Shown here: positions 6,807 to 14,864 of the stretch, piece by piece
Layout: the number at the start of each line of letters is the position of its first letter
Position numbering within the stretch: the first letter of the stretch is position 1
Assembly: GCA_002314885.1 (NCBI GenBank)
Contig: DCHT01000023.1
Location: 1-23,488 of the forward strand
Source of the DNA: Bacteroidales bacterium UBA1745
Lineage (GTDB): Bacteria > Bacteroidota > Bacteroidia > Bacteroidales > UBA932
Direction of reading: 5' to 3'
DNA length: 23,488 bases
Position numbers and translations under genes: made by a program
Notes under the pieces: model-generated
The model's input: only the letters and a program-made list of their open reading frames with translations
Databases searched by the model: none
Told to the model about the DNA's origin: nothing

Positions 6807-7757
6807 CATCATCTCGCGTATCTCATCGGTACGGTTTACGGTGCCTGGGAAGATGTTCTCAGCGGTGTGCAGATAATACATCGCCTGCATATATTCGGCG
6901 CTCTCAAGCGCCATCAGAGGGCTCTGGCCCGTCATCCTGCGCTCGGCGTTCTTCTTTTTGTCGCTTATCTTGTCAATAGGGATGATATTCCGGATCGACT
7001 GCATATAGTCCACGAGAATCTTCTTGCGTGCTGCAACCTGGCCTGACCAGAAGGCGATCATATCGTTGTCCACGGCCTCGGTGTCCCATAGGCCACCGGC
7101 CTTGCCGCCGGAATTGTCCCTGTGTGCATTGATGCTGTTCTGATAAGCCTGCTCCGCTTTGTCATCCACTTCCTGGTCAAAGGCACTGAGCTTTGCACCA
7201 AGTTCGTACATCGGTTCATTCACAGCCGCATATTCGCCACTGAGGTCCCTCTTCATAAGTGCCATATCCTCCTGGCTGACAACGGTCTTGTCGCCCTGTG
7301 CGCCAGGGGTGCCTTCCATAAGGTCGTGAAGTTCGTCCAGCTTGCCTATGCTTGCCAGATACTGCATTGCATCTGCCTCCTTGCGGAAGCTCATAAACTT
7401 CTGCTGCTGCTCGGGAGTCAGAGTCTGGATGAACTTCATCATCTTCTGACCGGCCTCCTGACGGCTGGCCTGCTGACTCATAACCTGCTGCTGCTTTTTC
7501 TGCATATTCGCCTGCTCCTGGGCAAAGTCGCGGCGGCTGTATTCCTGCTGGGCGGCTGTGTTTGCCACGCGGATAGCCTCTCCCAACTGCTGGAAATACT
7601 TCTGAACATTGTAGTTTTCGCCCTTCACGATATACACGGCGATGTCGTGGTCCGATGGCATCAGCGGACAGGAGCCGATGATTGCCTCAGAAGATGTCTG
7701 GGCGTACGAAATAGTTGCCGCAAGCGCTAATGCGGCAACTGATACTAGTCTTCTCAT
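6786..7757 (-). CDS. Gln-rich periplasmic protein of unknown function, OmpA-operon partner
   Basis: I do not recognise the family. The 323-aa protein starts with a signal peptide (MRRLVSVAALALAATISYAQ, likely cleavage after YA-Q) and has no lipobox or later membrane helix, so it is probably periplasmic. Residues about 68-135 are strongly helical and rich in Gln, Lys and Met (QANMQKKQQQVMSQQASRQE, LTPEQQQKFMSF), suggesting a coiled coil. The rest is acidic to neutral and helical with no catalytic motif I can name. Its ATG is 4 bp after the stop of the OmpA-family gene, so the two are co-transcribed and may work together at the cell wall. The stop overlaps the HTH-only gene on the other strand. 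Confidence 0.8.
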   Translation of the reverse strand: MRRLVSVAALALAATISYAQTSSEAIIGSCPLMPSDHDIAVYIVKGENYNVQKYFQQLGEAIRVANTAAQQEYSRRDFAQEQANMQKKQQQVMSQQASRQEAGQKMMKFIQTLTPEQQQKFMSFRKEADAMQYLASIGKLDELHDLMEGTPGAQGDKTVVSQEDMALMKRDLSGEYAAVNEPMYELGAKLSAFDQEVDDKAEQAYQNSINAHRDNSGGKAGGLWDTEAVDNDMIAFWSGQVAARKKILVDYMQSIRNIIPIDKISDKKKNAERRMTGQSPLMALESAEYMQAMYYLHTAENIFPGTVNRTDEIREMMSEQSRF

Positions 7758-7761
7758 AGGA

Positions 7762-9102
7762 TTACTTCTTTATGAATTCTACGCGGCGGTTCTTTGCGCG
7801 GCCTTCTTCGGTCTTGTTGTCGGCTACAGGCTCGTGTGAGCCCTTGCCCACAGCGCGGAGATTCCACTCGTCGACACCGAGCTTCACGAGTTCAGCGACG
7901 ATAGCCTCGGCACGCTTCTGAGAGAGAGGATCGTTCACCTTGTCTGAGCCCTGGTTGTCGCAGTGACCCTGCACCTCAAAGCGGGCGGAGGTGTTCTTCT
8001 TCATATAGTCAGCCACCTTCTGGATCTCGGCCATTGACTCTGGCTTGAGGTCGGCCTTGCCAGTCTCGAAGAGGATGTTGTTGGTCACGAACTTGCCGGT
8101 AGCAGCCATAGCTGCATCCACCTCGTTGGTGCTCTCCTGCTTGCCGTAGAGTTCCTGAGCACCATTGCATACGCGCACGTTCCTTACATAGTAGAATGGA
8201 TCGTCGCCATTGGACCATGTAGCCAAGTTGACGAGTTTTGGTTTTGCCATGTTAGGCACGTTGATGATGCGTGTACCATTGAGGTAGATCTTCATTGCGC
8301 GGGTGTTGAACGAAACCTGGATAGTGTTCCAGGCGTTCTTCTTGACCAGCTTGTTGATAACATCTTCCTGAACTTCTGCTCTCTGTTCGACATCACCACC
8401 TTCAGCACCGCTTGTCTTGTAATAGTCAAGACGGGCATAGTCATCTCCGGCAGTATTGACAGCGAATGAAGCCAATGTATTAGAAAAATCTCCCGAGTAG
8501 TTCTCGTCTCCGAAATCAATATTGATGCTATGGTTGCCACCCGCATTGTCCCTGCTGGTGTAAACATCCAACTCGATGGTGAACTCGTCTCCCAGATAGT
8601 ATTTCTCTTTCATCATAGGAGTGATACGGCTGCCCCAACCACCTATCTTGATGGCCTTCTCACCGCCGACAGTAGCCACTTCCACCTCTTCAGCGGCATT
8701 GATCACATCCCACTTTGATGGGAACTCGCCGACAGTCTCATTCTTCACATCGTCGAAGAAGAACTGCTGCCCTCCGCGCACGAAGTCGCTCTTCTGAACT
8801 CCTGTCTGTGGACTTGCAGGCTCAGCCGCTACATTGTTCTCAGGCTTGTTTTCCTCCGATGCCTTATCATTCTTCTTTGATGATTTTGCACTTTCTTCAC
8901 TTTCATCCTTAGTCTTTTCTGATCTTTCTTTCTTGGTGCCAACTCCGTTGATGGCATCATCGATTTCGCGCTCCATACGGTTGCCTACTGCATTCTCTGC
9001 AGCATTCTTGGCACGGTTGGCAAGACGCTCCAGAATATTCTGAGCGGAAGCTCCGCTGCACACCATTAAAAGCACGATGATTGTTGAGATGATCTTTTTC
9101 AT
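7762..9102 (-). CDS. OmpA-family peptidoglycan-binding protein with ConA-like middle domain
   Basis: Cell-envelope protein of 446 aa. A signal peptide (residues 1-20, ending SGASA before QN) precedes a helical stretch, then a charged low-complexity linker of Lys, Glu and Ser (about 55-100). Residues about 110-320 are beta-rich with a pattern like a concanavalin A/LamG-type domain (FTIELDVYTSRDNAGG, NTIQVSFNTRAMKIYLNGTR). The OmpA C-terminal domain covers 340-446: ILFETGKADLKPES, then GHCDNQGSDKVNDPLSQKRA, with the expected peptidoglycan (diaminopimelate)-binding Asp382 and Arg397 present. It therefore probably anchors to peptidoglycan from the periplasmic side of the outer membrane. There is no N-terminal barrel as in classical OmpA. 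It is first in a two-gene operon behind a promoter that resembles that of the nearby HTH-only gene. Confidence 0.9.
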   Translation of the reverse strand: MKKIISTIIVLLMVCSGASAQNILERLANRAKNAAENAVGNRMEREIDDAINGVGTKKERSEKTKDESEESAKSSKKNDKASEENKPENNVAAEPASPQTGVQKSDFVRGGQQFFFDDVKNETVGEFPSKWDVINAAEEVEVATVGGEKAIKIGGWGSRITPMMKEKYYLGDEFTIELDVYTSRDNAGGNHSINIDFGDENYSGDFSNTLASFAVNTAGDDYARLDYYKTSGAEGGDVEQRAEVQEDVINKLVKKNAWNTIQVSFNTRAMKIYLNGTRIINVPNMAKPKLVNLATWSNGDDPFYYVRNVRVCNGAQELYGKQESTNEVDAAMAATGKFVTNNILFETGKADLKPESMAEIQKVADYMKKNTSARFEVQGHCDNQGSDKVNDPLSQKRAEAIVAELVKLGVDEWNLRAVGKGSHEPVADNKTEEGRAKNRRVEFIKK

Positions 9103-9126
9103 ATCTGGTTATTGTTTGGTATATGG

Positions 9127-9134
9127 CAAAGTTC
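9127..9134 (-). promoter_or_regulatory. -7-like box of the OmpA operon
   Basis: On the minus strand this reads GAACTTTG, identical to the box of the HTH-only gene, and ends 24 bp before the OmpA start codon. It starts exactly 22 bp after the palindrome at 9157-9172. It differs from TAnnTTTG at one fixed position, and no -33 TTTG is seen. Confidence 0.5.
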
Positions 9135-9144
9135 AGCATATCCC

Positions 9145-9178
9145 AAAACAAAAACACCACCCCAAAGGGTGGAGTTTA
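9145..9178 (-). terminator. Hairpin with T-tract after the large lipoprotein gene; also a candidate operator
   Basis: On the minus strand the stem CCACCC-TTTG-GGGTGG (9172-9157), extended past one mismatch by three or four further pairs, is followed by TGTTTTTGTTTT. This is a good intrinsic terminator for the gene ending at 9214. The same stem matches the palindrome of the LuxR region at 15 of 16 bases on the + strand and stands at the same spacing from a GAACTTTG box, so it may also bind a regulator. Confidence 0.6.
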
Positions 9179-9213
9179 TTGTCAAATCATCAAAAGGGGA
9201 GAGGAATATACCT

Positions 9214-10926
9214 CTAATACCTATAAAGTATATCGGTGGCGCCTGCTGGCTGCTCGTTTTTATACTTCCATCCGTCAAAATAGTAGGCGAACCAGGACCA
9301 GTGGCATTCTCCATATAACCAGCAGGACTCCCTTGGGTAGCGATAATTTCCCTCGTGGTTGAACTGGACGAGGTAGAGGTGAAGTCTGTCATCCCAGTCC
9401 ACAGTTGTTTCTCCATTCAGAAGCAGCAGGACGCCTATGACATTGGCGCCTCCCTGCTCGAGGATCTTCTGCACTGAAAACGATGGTTTGTCAGCATAGT
9501 AGTTGACTATCGAAGTCAGCTCGTTAGGCGTGATCTGCTTCTGCTTGAACTGCTGTACGCTCATATTCATACCTCCGTAGTAGACAAGGTCGGCTGTCGT
9601 GCTCTCATCGTGATAGAAACGGCTTCCCACGGTGTACCAGTTCATAGGTGGAATATTATAGTTGCGATAAATCAAGTCCTTCTTCATCACGAAATGCGCA
9701 CCCGGAATCTGGCATACGACATTGTCGGTGACATCGACGGGGTTGGCGTCGCAGAACTTGAGGAACTTCTGATATTTTTCATTCAGCTTCGCAACATCGT
9801 TCTTATGTATCAGGTCGTTCTCCCAGTGGTGGATACTTGCATACATCATTGCCATCTGGGCGTTGGAATGGATCAATGCGAGGTCACACGCACGGAGTCC
9901 CTGGCGGAAGTCGTAACCCATAATCGCCCAAGGTACGCAGTTGAAGGTGTAGATGTCGTAGATCTGGTAGAGGTTGGTCTGATCCACCAGGGTGTTCATC
10001 AGGAAATCCATATAGTTGGCTGCAGCATCCATTGGTCCTCCCAGCTTTCCGCTGATTGCGCCATTGCTGTCGTCGTGCCATTCGTTCAGGATTCTTGCTA
10101 TGACGGTGCTGTCGCTTTTCGCTTTCACTGCCTCGGCGAGAGCATCCGAATACTTCTGGCTGTAGTTGGTCAACGGATCGCAGAAGTCGTTGGTGCGCTG
10201 GTTGATGTAAAATTCATAATTTTCCTTCTTGATGAGCTGCTCGACTTCGTTGAGCTTGTCGTTGAGCGCGCTTACCTGGTTCAGGATGTCCTCCAGCTTC
10301 TGGCTGGTAGGGTCGGTGTAGAAGCAGCTGACGAGAGTTTCCAACGCCTTTCCGCCAGCCCAGCTGATTGCGCCCTTCGCGAAAGATTCACCGGCAAATT
10401 TGAGCATCTCGACATACCACGCTCCGCCTGCGGTCAGATTGGTCCCCTGCAGGAGCGGCTTGCACGACAGGTCGATGCCGAGGTCCTTTTCCGGTCCAAC
10501 ATAGTCGGCACTTAATTGAAGTCTTGGTGACGTCTTGAGGGCCTGGAGGGAGTCCAGGTTGTTGTCGATCCTATAGTAGGCGACCGTGTCCATAGTGCAG
10601 ATATTTCCCTGCTCATCGCAGATGAAATCGAGAACGCTGCCGTCAACGAAGCTGATGAGTCCTTTGTTCGTGCGAGGTTCATACTCCAGCTTGCCTTTCA
10701 CGCGGTCTGAGTAGTCGTACTCAAGCGGCTTCGAGTTGCAGAGTATGACGGACTTTCCCTTGATGTCAAGGTGAGGGACAACGGTCGCTTCACCCCTGAC
10801 CTGCTCGACCCAAAGTCCGTCCAGCTTTCCACGGGTATTGTCCTTGTTTGGTTGAATTTTTTCGCAAGAAACTGCAGCGAGCACGCAGCAGGCCAACAGT
10901 GCGAAAAGAGTTGATTTACACTTCAT
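9214..10926 (-). CDS. Large lipoprotein of unknown function with central helical domain
   Basis: I do not recognise the family. The 570-aa product starts at the ATG at 10926, which gives a clear lipoprotein signal (MKCKSTLFALLACCVLAAVSC, lipidated Cys21). Residues about 33-125 are beta-rich and begin LDGLWVEQ, loosely like lipocalin-type domains of Bacteroidota lipoproteins. Residues 168-202 form a Gly/Ala-rich hydrophobic or amphipathic helix (AWYVEMLKFAGESFAKGAIS, GGKALETLV). A heptad-like helix follows at 207-234 (KLEDILNQVSALNDKLNEVE), then more helices to about 370. The C-terminal third is rich in Trp and Tyr (CHWSWFAYYFDGWKY). A hydrophobic helix followed by a coiled coil recalls helical pore-forming toxins, but this is only a resemblance. 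The gene lies 48 bp after the sulfatase and has its own -7 box. Confidence 0.75.
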   Translation of the reverse strand: MKCKSTLFALLACCVLAAVSCEKIQPNKDNTRGKLDGLWVEQVRGEATVVPHLDIKGKSVILCNSKPLEYDYSDRVKGKLEYEPRTNKGLISFVDGSVLDFICDEQGNICTMDTVAYYRIDNNLDSLQALKTSPRLQLSADYVGPEKDLGIDLSCKPLLQGTNLTAGGAWYVEMLKFAGESFAKGAISWAGGKALETLVSCFYTDPTSQKLEDILNQVSALNDKLNEVEQLIKKENYEFYINQRTNDFCDPLTNYSQKYSDALAEAVKAKSDSTVIARILNEWHDDSNGAISGKLGGPMDAAANYMDFLMNTLVDQTNLYQIYDIYTFNCVPWAIMGYDFRQGLRACDLALIHSNAQMAMMYASIHHWENDLIHKNDVAKLNEKYQKFLKFCDANPVDVTDNVVCQIPGAHFVMKKDLIYRNYNIPPMNWYTVGSRFYHDESTTADLVYYGGMNMSVQQFKQKQITPNELTSIVNYYADKPSFSVQKILEQGGANVIGVLLLLNGETTVDWDDRLHLYLVQFNHEGNYRYPRESCWLYGECHWSWFAYYFDGWKYKNEQPAGATDILYRY

Positions 10927-10956
10927 AATGAGTTGGTTTCTAATTTTTTCCGGCCG

Positions 10957-10964
10957 CAAATATA
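10957..10964 (-). promoter_or_regulatory. -7 promoter box of the large lipoprotein gene
   Basis: TATATTTG on the minus strand, a full match to TAnnTTTG, ends 30 bp before the start codon at 10926. It lies in the 48-bp gap after the sulfatase stop, so the lipoprotein can be transcribed on its own as well as by read-through. Confidence 0.55.
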
Positions 10965-10974
10965 GTACAATTTT

Positions 10975-12630
10975 CTATAACTGATCAGGCATAGGGGCCG
11001 GTTCGCCGGTTGCGCGGTAGATAGGCATAGTCGCATCCCAGGCGCGAAGCTGGTCGGAGAGGTCCTTGCGGAGCTTCTCGACAAGCTCAGGGTGCTCAGC
11101 TGCCACGTTGTTCTGCTCGGCGATGTCCTCGCTGAGGTTGTAGAGCTCAAGTTCGCCCGGGAGCATCCTGTAGACGAGTTTCCAGTCACCTTCGCGGATT
11201 GCGGAAAGGAAGTCTATGTCATACTGGTTCTCGACGCGCCACTGGTGAGGGTAGTGGGAGATGATAGGCCTGTCGTAGGCGATGCCGGTGATTTCCTCCG
11301 GGATCACGAAGCGGTTGGCAGCCTTCCTGTCGGCGATCCTGCCCTCATCCATAGCCTTCTTTACGTACTGGGAGCCCTTGGTGAAGAGATTCACAAGGCT
11401 CTTGCCGTCCACTTCCTGGACTGTCTCATAATCGTTGATGCCGGCGATTTCGAGAATGGTAGGGAAGAGGTCCTGGGATATGGTAGGAGTCGTAACGCGG
11501 GTTCCGGCAGCGGTCTTGCCCGGCCAGAGAACCATCATAGGCACGTGGATTCCGCCCTCGTAAACAGAGCCCTTGCCCTCTCTGAGAGGCAGATTCTGCC
11601 TGTGCGGTTCCGTTCCCTTGGAATAGTCCACGCTGTGTCCTCCGTTGTCCGACATAAAGATGATGACGGTGTTGTCCGCGATGCCCTTTTCTTCCAGGAA
11701 TTCCCTGACGATTCCGAGGCTCTCGTCGGCGCCCTCGACCATTGAGGCGAATTTGGCCTCTCCCTCATCGAGGCCGCGGTCAAGATACTTCTGATAATAT
11801 CTCTTGTCGGCCTGGATAGGGGTGTGGGTGGCGAAATGTCCGAGGTTCAGGTAGAAAGGCTTGCCTTCGCTGATTGGGTATTCCATAGCCTTCAGGGCTT
11901 CCTTGGTGATGGCTGCCGTCAGATGCGTGCCGGTGCCATAGTACTGCACCAGGTCCTGAACGGCCGCATAGCTCCATTTCTCAGGCGTGTTGCCATAATT
12001 GTCCTCGCTCTGGTAGGAGCCCGGATGGCCGATCGAATTGCCGCAGATTGCAAAGAGGAATCCGAGATTGGTCGGATTCGCGGCCGGACAGCCGGCGCAT
12101 CCCCAGTGGGCCTTTCCCACGTGCAGGGTGTAATAACCGTTGTCGCGCAGTATCTGCACCATCGGAGTGCAATACTGGGTGTTGTTCACGCCTTCAACGG
12201 GGCTGAGGCCATTCCAGTTCCATTCTCCGTGGGTGAACGGATAGGTCAGATTCTCATAAATAGTCGCAAGTTTTCCTCCGGCAGCGCCATCGGTCGGGAT
12301 GTTAGGCAGCGGGGCCGTGAAGCTGGTGATGTGCTCGTGAGCCGCGTGCATACCCGTCATAATGCTGGTTCTGGTTGGGGTCGAAACGGAGCATACGTAT
12401 GCGTTCGTCATCATCACGCCGTCATCCGCGAGCTTCTGCATATTCGGCGTGTCGAACTGCTGGTTTCTCGGATATGCCTCGTCGCCGTATTCTACAGATG
12501 AATCAGCCCAGCCGTAGTCGTCGAGCAGGAAGAAGATGATGTTAGGTCTGTTGTCTTTGTCGGAACATCCCACAAGTGGGAGCGCAGCTGCCGTCATTGC
12601 GGCAGACTTGAGGAATAGTTTCTTGTTCAT
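10975..12630 (-). CDS. Ser-type family S1 sulfatase, lipoprotein
   Basis: Sulfatase of 551 aa that hydrolyses sulfate esters, here probably on glycans at the cell surface or in the periplasm. The N-terminus (MNKKLFLKSAAMTAAALPLVGC) carries a lipobox with Cys22. Metal ligands Asp37-Asp38 (LLDDYGW) and Asp328-Asn329 (MSDNGG) are present. The signature is STPTRTSIMTG (83-93), in which Ser83 would be turned into formylglycine, so the enzyme needs a radical-SAM maturase (anSME), which is not in this window. Lys173/His175 (VGKAHWG), His269 (ATHTPIQ) and Lys353 (REGKGSVYEGG) fit the family's active-site set. The exact substrate cannot be told. The gene is divergent from the membrane-protein gene at 12669, with overlapping promoters. 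Confidence 0.93.
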   Translation of the reverse strand: MNKKLFLKSAAMTAAALPLVGCSDKDNRPNIIFFLLDDYGWADSSVEYGDEAYPRNQQFDTPNMQKLADDGVMMTNAYVCSVSTPTRTSIMTGMHAAHEHITSFTAPLPNIPTDGAAGGKLATIYENLTYPFTHGEWNWNGLSPVEGVNNTQYCTPMVQILRDNGYYTLHVGKAHWGCAGCPAANPTNLGFLFAICGNSIGHPGSYQSEDNYGNTPEKWSYAAVQDLVQYYGTGTHLTAAITKEALKAMEYPISEGKPFYLNLGHFATHTPIQADKRYYQKYLDRGLDEGEAKFASMVEGADESLGIVREFLEEKGIADNTVIIFMSDNGGHSVDYSKGTEPHRQNLPLREGKGSVYEGGIHVPMMVLWPGKTAAGTRVTTPTISQDLFPTILEIAGINDYETVQEVDGKSLVNLFTKGSQYVKKAMDEGRIADRKAANRFVIPEEITGIAYDRPIISHYPHQWRVENQYDIDFLSAIREGDWKLVYRMLPGELELYNLSEDIAEQNNVAAEHPELVEKLRKDLSDQLRAWDATMPIYRATGEPAPMPDQL

Positions 12631-12635
12631 ATCCC

Positions 12636-12643
12636 CAAATATA
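12636..12643 (-). promoter_or_regulatory. -7 promoter box of the sulfatase gene
   Basis: TATATTTG on the minus strand, a full match to TAnnTTTG. Only 5 bp separate it from the ATG at 12630, so the predicted mRNA would be nearly leaderless. An ATTG about 21 bp upstream could act as a -33 element and overlaps the divergent promoter. Confidence 0.5.
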
Positions 12644-12655
12644 GGGAAAAATCCA

Positions 12656-12663
12656 TACCTTTG
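12656..12663 (+). promoter_or_regulatory. -7 promoter box of the 12669 gene cluster
   Basis: TACCTTTG, a full match to TAnnTTTG, ends 5 bp before the ATG at 12669. If that start is right the mRNA is nearly leaderless; use of the next in-frame ATG (12693) would give a leader of about 25-30 nt like other genes here. Confidence 0.45.
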
Positions 12664-12668
12664 TCAAT

Positions 12669-13400
12669 ATGATAGAAAACAGATCCTGGATAATGACGAC
12701 TGTCGGCAGCTTCATCGCTACCGTGCTTGGTATTGCACTCACTTTGGGCGTTTCCAAATTAGTGGACATCAAGAACAGCCGCGAAATGCAGAGGCAGTGT
12801 GTATTCAATGTGCTGACAGACATTGACAACGCCTGCAGATTCATCCGAAGAGACTCGACCACATTGGCGGAATTGGGAGAATGGCTTCCGGATTATATGG
12901 ACCGCTATTCGAGTGGGGAGGCTTTTCCTGTTGATACTGCTTTCGCTCATTTTGTGGAGGCCCAGTACTATCCGCTTTATCTGCTCTCCAGATATACTCT
13001 TGTGGGACGTGATATAATGAGCTCCATAGTTCCGTCAAATGAAACGGATATGGCGATCCATCGCAAAATGGAGCTTGCTTATGCACTGATTGACCGAGTG
13101 CAGAAAACCACGTACCAGTTGTATGAGCTCCTTGAGTATATGAGACAGTTGGGGATCAAGCTAAGTTACACACCTGCGGAAAAACTGAATTATGACAAAG
13201 AGGGTTTTGTCAAATTGTTTATGGACGATTCCAAGGTCGTAACTCTGACGGAGATGGTCTGGCAGATGGATGGTGCCAAAGTCTATGGAGTATACTTGCG
13301 CGCTATTCAGAAGTACCACGACCAAATCTTGAGAATGTCCGGCATAACAGAAGAAGAATTCGAAGCCTATCTGACCGACGTTGAAAAACTCCAAGGATAA
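12669..13400 (+). CDS. Small membrane-anchored protein of unknown function
   Basis: Hypothetical 243-aa protein. One N-terminal membrane helix (about residues 10-31, SWIMTTVGSFIATVLGIALT) is followed by a helical soluble part that begins with a basic stretch (KNSREMQRQCVFNVLTDID) and contains repeated aromatic/Leu helices (YQLYELLEYMRQL). The plan of a single N-terminal helix followed by a soluble helical domain resembles small Bacteroidota families such as DUF6090, but I am not certain of the match. No catalytic residues stand out. Met9 (12693) is an alternative start. It precedes the PreA-like gene by 15 bp on the same strand and probably shares its transcript. Confidence 0.75.
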   Translation: MIENRSWIMTTVGSFIATVLGIALTLGVSKLVDIKNSREMQRQCVFNVLTDIDNACRFIRRDSTTLAELGEWLPDYMDRYSSGEAFPVDTAFAHFVEAQYYPLYLLSRYTLVGRDIMSSIVPSNETDMAIHRKMELAYALIDRVQKTTYQLYELLEYMRQLGIKLSYTPAEKLNYDKEGFVKLFMDDSKVVTLTEMVWQMDGAKVYGVYLRAIQKYHDQILRMSGITEEEFEAYLTDVEKLQG

Positions 13401-13415
13401 TAAGATCAGAAAAAT

Positions 13416-14861
13416 ATGATAAACAAACACATTGAAAGCGCGAGATGTCTGCTTTGTGCGGACGCTCCTTGCAGCAAGGCCTGCCCAAAGGGGCTTGAGC
13501 CAGGAAGGGGAATCAGGGCCCTCAGATTCGACAATGAGAACTGCGCAGGACTGTATTTCAATCAGGAAAGCTGTACGGATTGTGATGCAGCTTGCGAAAA
13601 GGCCTGCATACATTACGACTTCCCTCTGAGAGTCAGGGAACTGGCATCCGGGGTCGCCAAGCTTGAAAGCAAGCCGACCGCCGACCTTTCCATCGACTTC
13701 TGCGGTTTCCACTGCGAGAATCCTTTCGTTCTCGCGTCATCCGTGATCTGCAACTGCTATGAGATGATCGCCAAGGCCTTCGATCAGGGCTGGGCGGGCG
13801 TCTCTTACAAGACCATATCGTTCCTGGACATCAAGGAAGTGTCTCCACGCTTCGACCAGGTAGACAAGGAAGGTACGCCTTTCCTCGGATTCAGGAATAT
13901 GGAGCAGCTCAGCGAGCATTCTCCTGAGAGCGATTTCGCCACTATCAGCAGGCTCAAGAAGGACTATCCGACCAAGCTGATCATTGCCTCCATTATGGGC
14001 AAGGACGAAGAGGAGTGGGCCAAGCTTGCGAAGATGGCCGAAGATGCGGGCGCAGATATGGTCGAGTGCAACTTCTCCTGTCCTCAGATGAAGAGCAGTG
14101 GCCTGGGAAGCGACATCGGACAGAACAATGAGCTCGTCCGTCTCTACACTATGGCCGTGAAAAGGGCGACGAAACTGCCAGTCATCGCGAAGATGACTCC
14201 TAACATCTCCCACATAGAGGAGCCGGCCTTTGCAGCCAAAATGGGTGGCGCAGATGCCATTGCGGCGATCAACACCATCAAGAGCATCACTCTCAAGCAC
14301 CGTTCTTCCGTATCTGGCCAGAAGACCATATCCGGCTACAGCGGCAAGGCTGTCAAGCCTATCGCACAGAGGATGGTCCTCGACATCGCCAAGGCACCTG
14401 AAACTGCCGGAATTCCGATAAGCGGAATCGGCGGCGTGGAGACTTGGAAGGATGCCATCGAGTTCATCCGTCTGGGCTGCACCAACATTCAGGTCTGCAC
14501 CGCTGTGATGCAGTACGGCTACAGGATCATCGACGATCTGACCGCCGGCATCCAGGATTATATGCAGAGGCACGGCATCAGCAGCCTCGACGAGATCGTG
14601 GGCAGCAGCCTGCCTGAGTTCGTGACCGCCGGCAAGCTGGACCGCGACACCTACGTGCTTCCGAAGTTCAACAGGGAAGTCTGCATTGGCTGCGGCCGCT
14701 GCGAAATCTCCTGCTATGACGGAGGCCATCAGGCCATCCAGTTCGACAGCGAAACCAGAAGGCCATCCCTGCTCGGAAAGAAATGCGTGGGCTGCCACCT
14801 CTGTATGCTCGTATGCCCTGTCGGCGCCATTACTCCTGCGAACCGTATCCCGAAGAGATAG
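13416..14861 (+). CDS. preA: PreA-like dihydropyrimidine dehydrogenase with N-terminal Fe-S extension
   Basis: Flavin/iron-sulfur enzyme of 481 aa related to PreA, the subunit that reduces uracil and thymine to dihydropyrimidines. Residues about 90-410 form the FMN-binding barrel, with the catalytic Cys222 in CNFSCPQM and familiar blocks SYKTISFLDIKEVSPRFD, AKMTPNI and SGIGGVETW. Two C-terminal [4Fe-4S] motifs follow (Cys423/426/429/433 and Cys457/460/463/467). Unusually, the N-terminus adds about 85 residues with two more Cys clusters (Cys11/14/19/23 in RCLLCADAPCSKACP and Cys53/56/60/64). These resemble the Fe-S domain normally found in PreT or at the start of animal dihydropyrimidine dehydrogenase. 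The FAD/NAD(P)H domain of PreT is missing and no preT gene is in view, so the electron donor is unclear. It is followed 3 bp later by an LDH-like gene. Confidence 0.88.
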   Translation: MINKHIESARCLLCADAPCSKACPKGLEPGRGIRALRFDNENCAGLYFNQESCTDCDAACEKACIHYDFPLRVRELASGVAKLESKPTADLSIDFCGFHCENPFVLASSVICNCYEMIAKAFDQGWAGVSYKTISFLDIKEVSPRFDQVDKEGTPFLGFRNMEQLSEHSPESDFATISRLKKDYPTKLIIASIMGKDEEEWAKLAKMAEDAGADMVECNFSCPQMKSSGLGSDIGQNNELVRLYTMAVKRATKLPVIAKMTPNISHIEEPAFAAKMGGADAIAAINTIKSITLKHRSSVSGQKTISGYSGKAVKPIAQRMVLDIAKAPETAGIPISGIGGVETWKDAIEFIRLGCTNIQVCTAVMQYGYRIIDDLTAGIQDYMQRHGISSLDEIVGSSLPEFVTAGKLDRDTYVLPKFNREVCIGCGRCEISCYDGGHQAIQFDSETRRPSLLGKKCVGCHLCMLVCPVGAITPANRIPKR

Positions 14862-14864
14862 TCA

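Noticed and set aside
9610..10515. 301-aa plus-strand frame inside the large lipoprotein gene
   Set aside because: No signal, motif or start context; the opposite strand has the lipoprotein signal and promoter.
13737..14798. 353-aa frame on the minus strand opposite the PreA-like gene
   Set aside because: It is the shadow of a GC-rich real gene with clear catalytic and Fe-S motifs; the antisense product shows no coherent domain.
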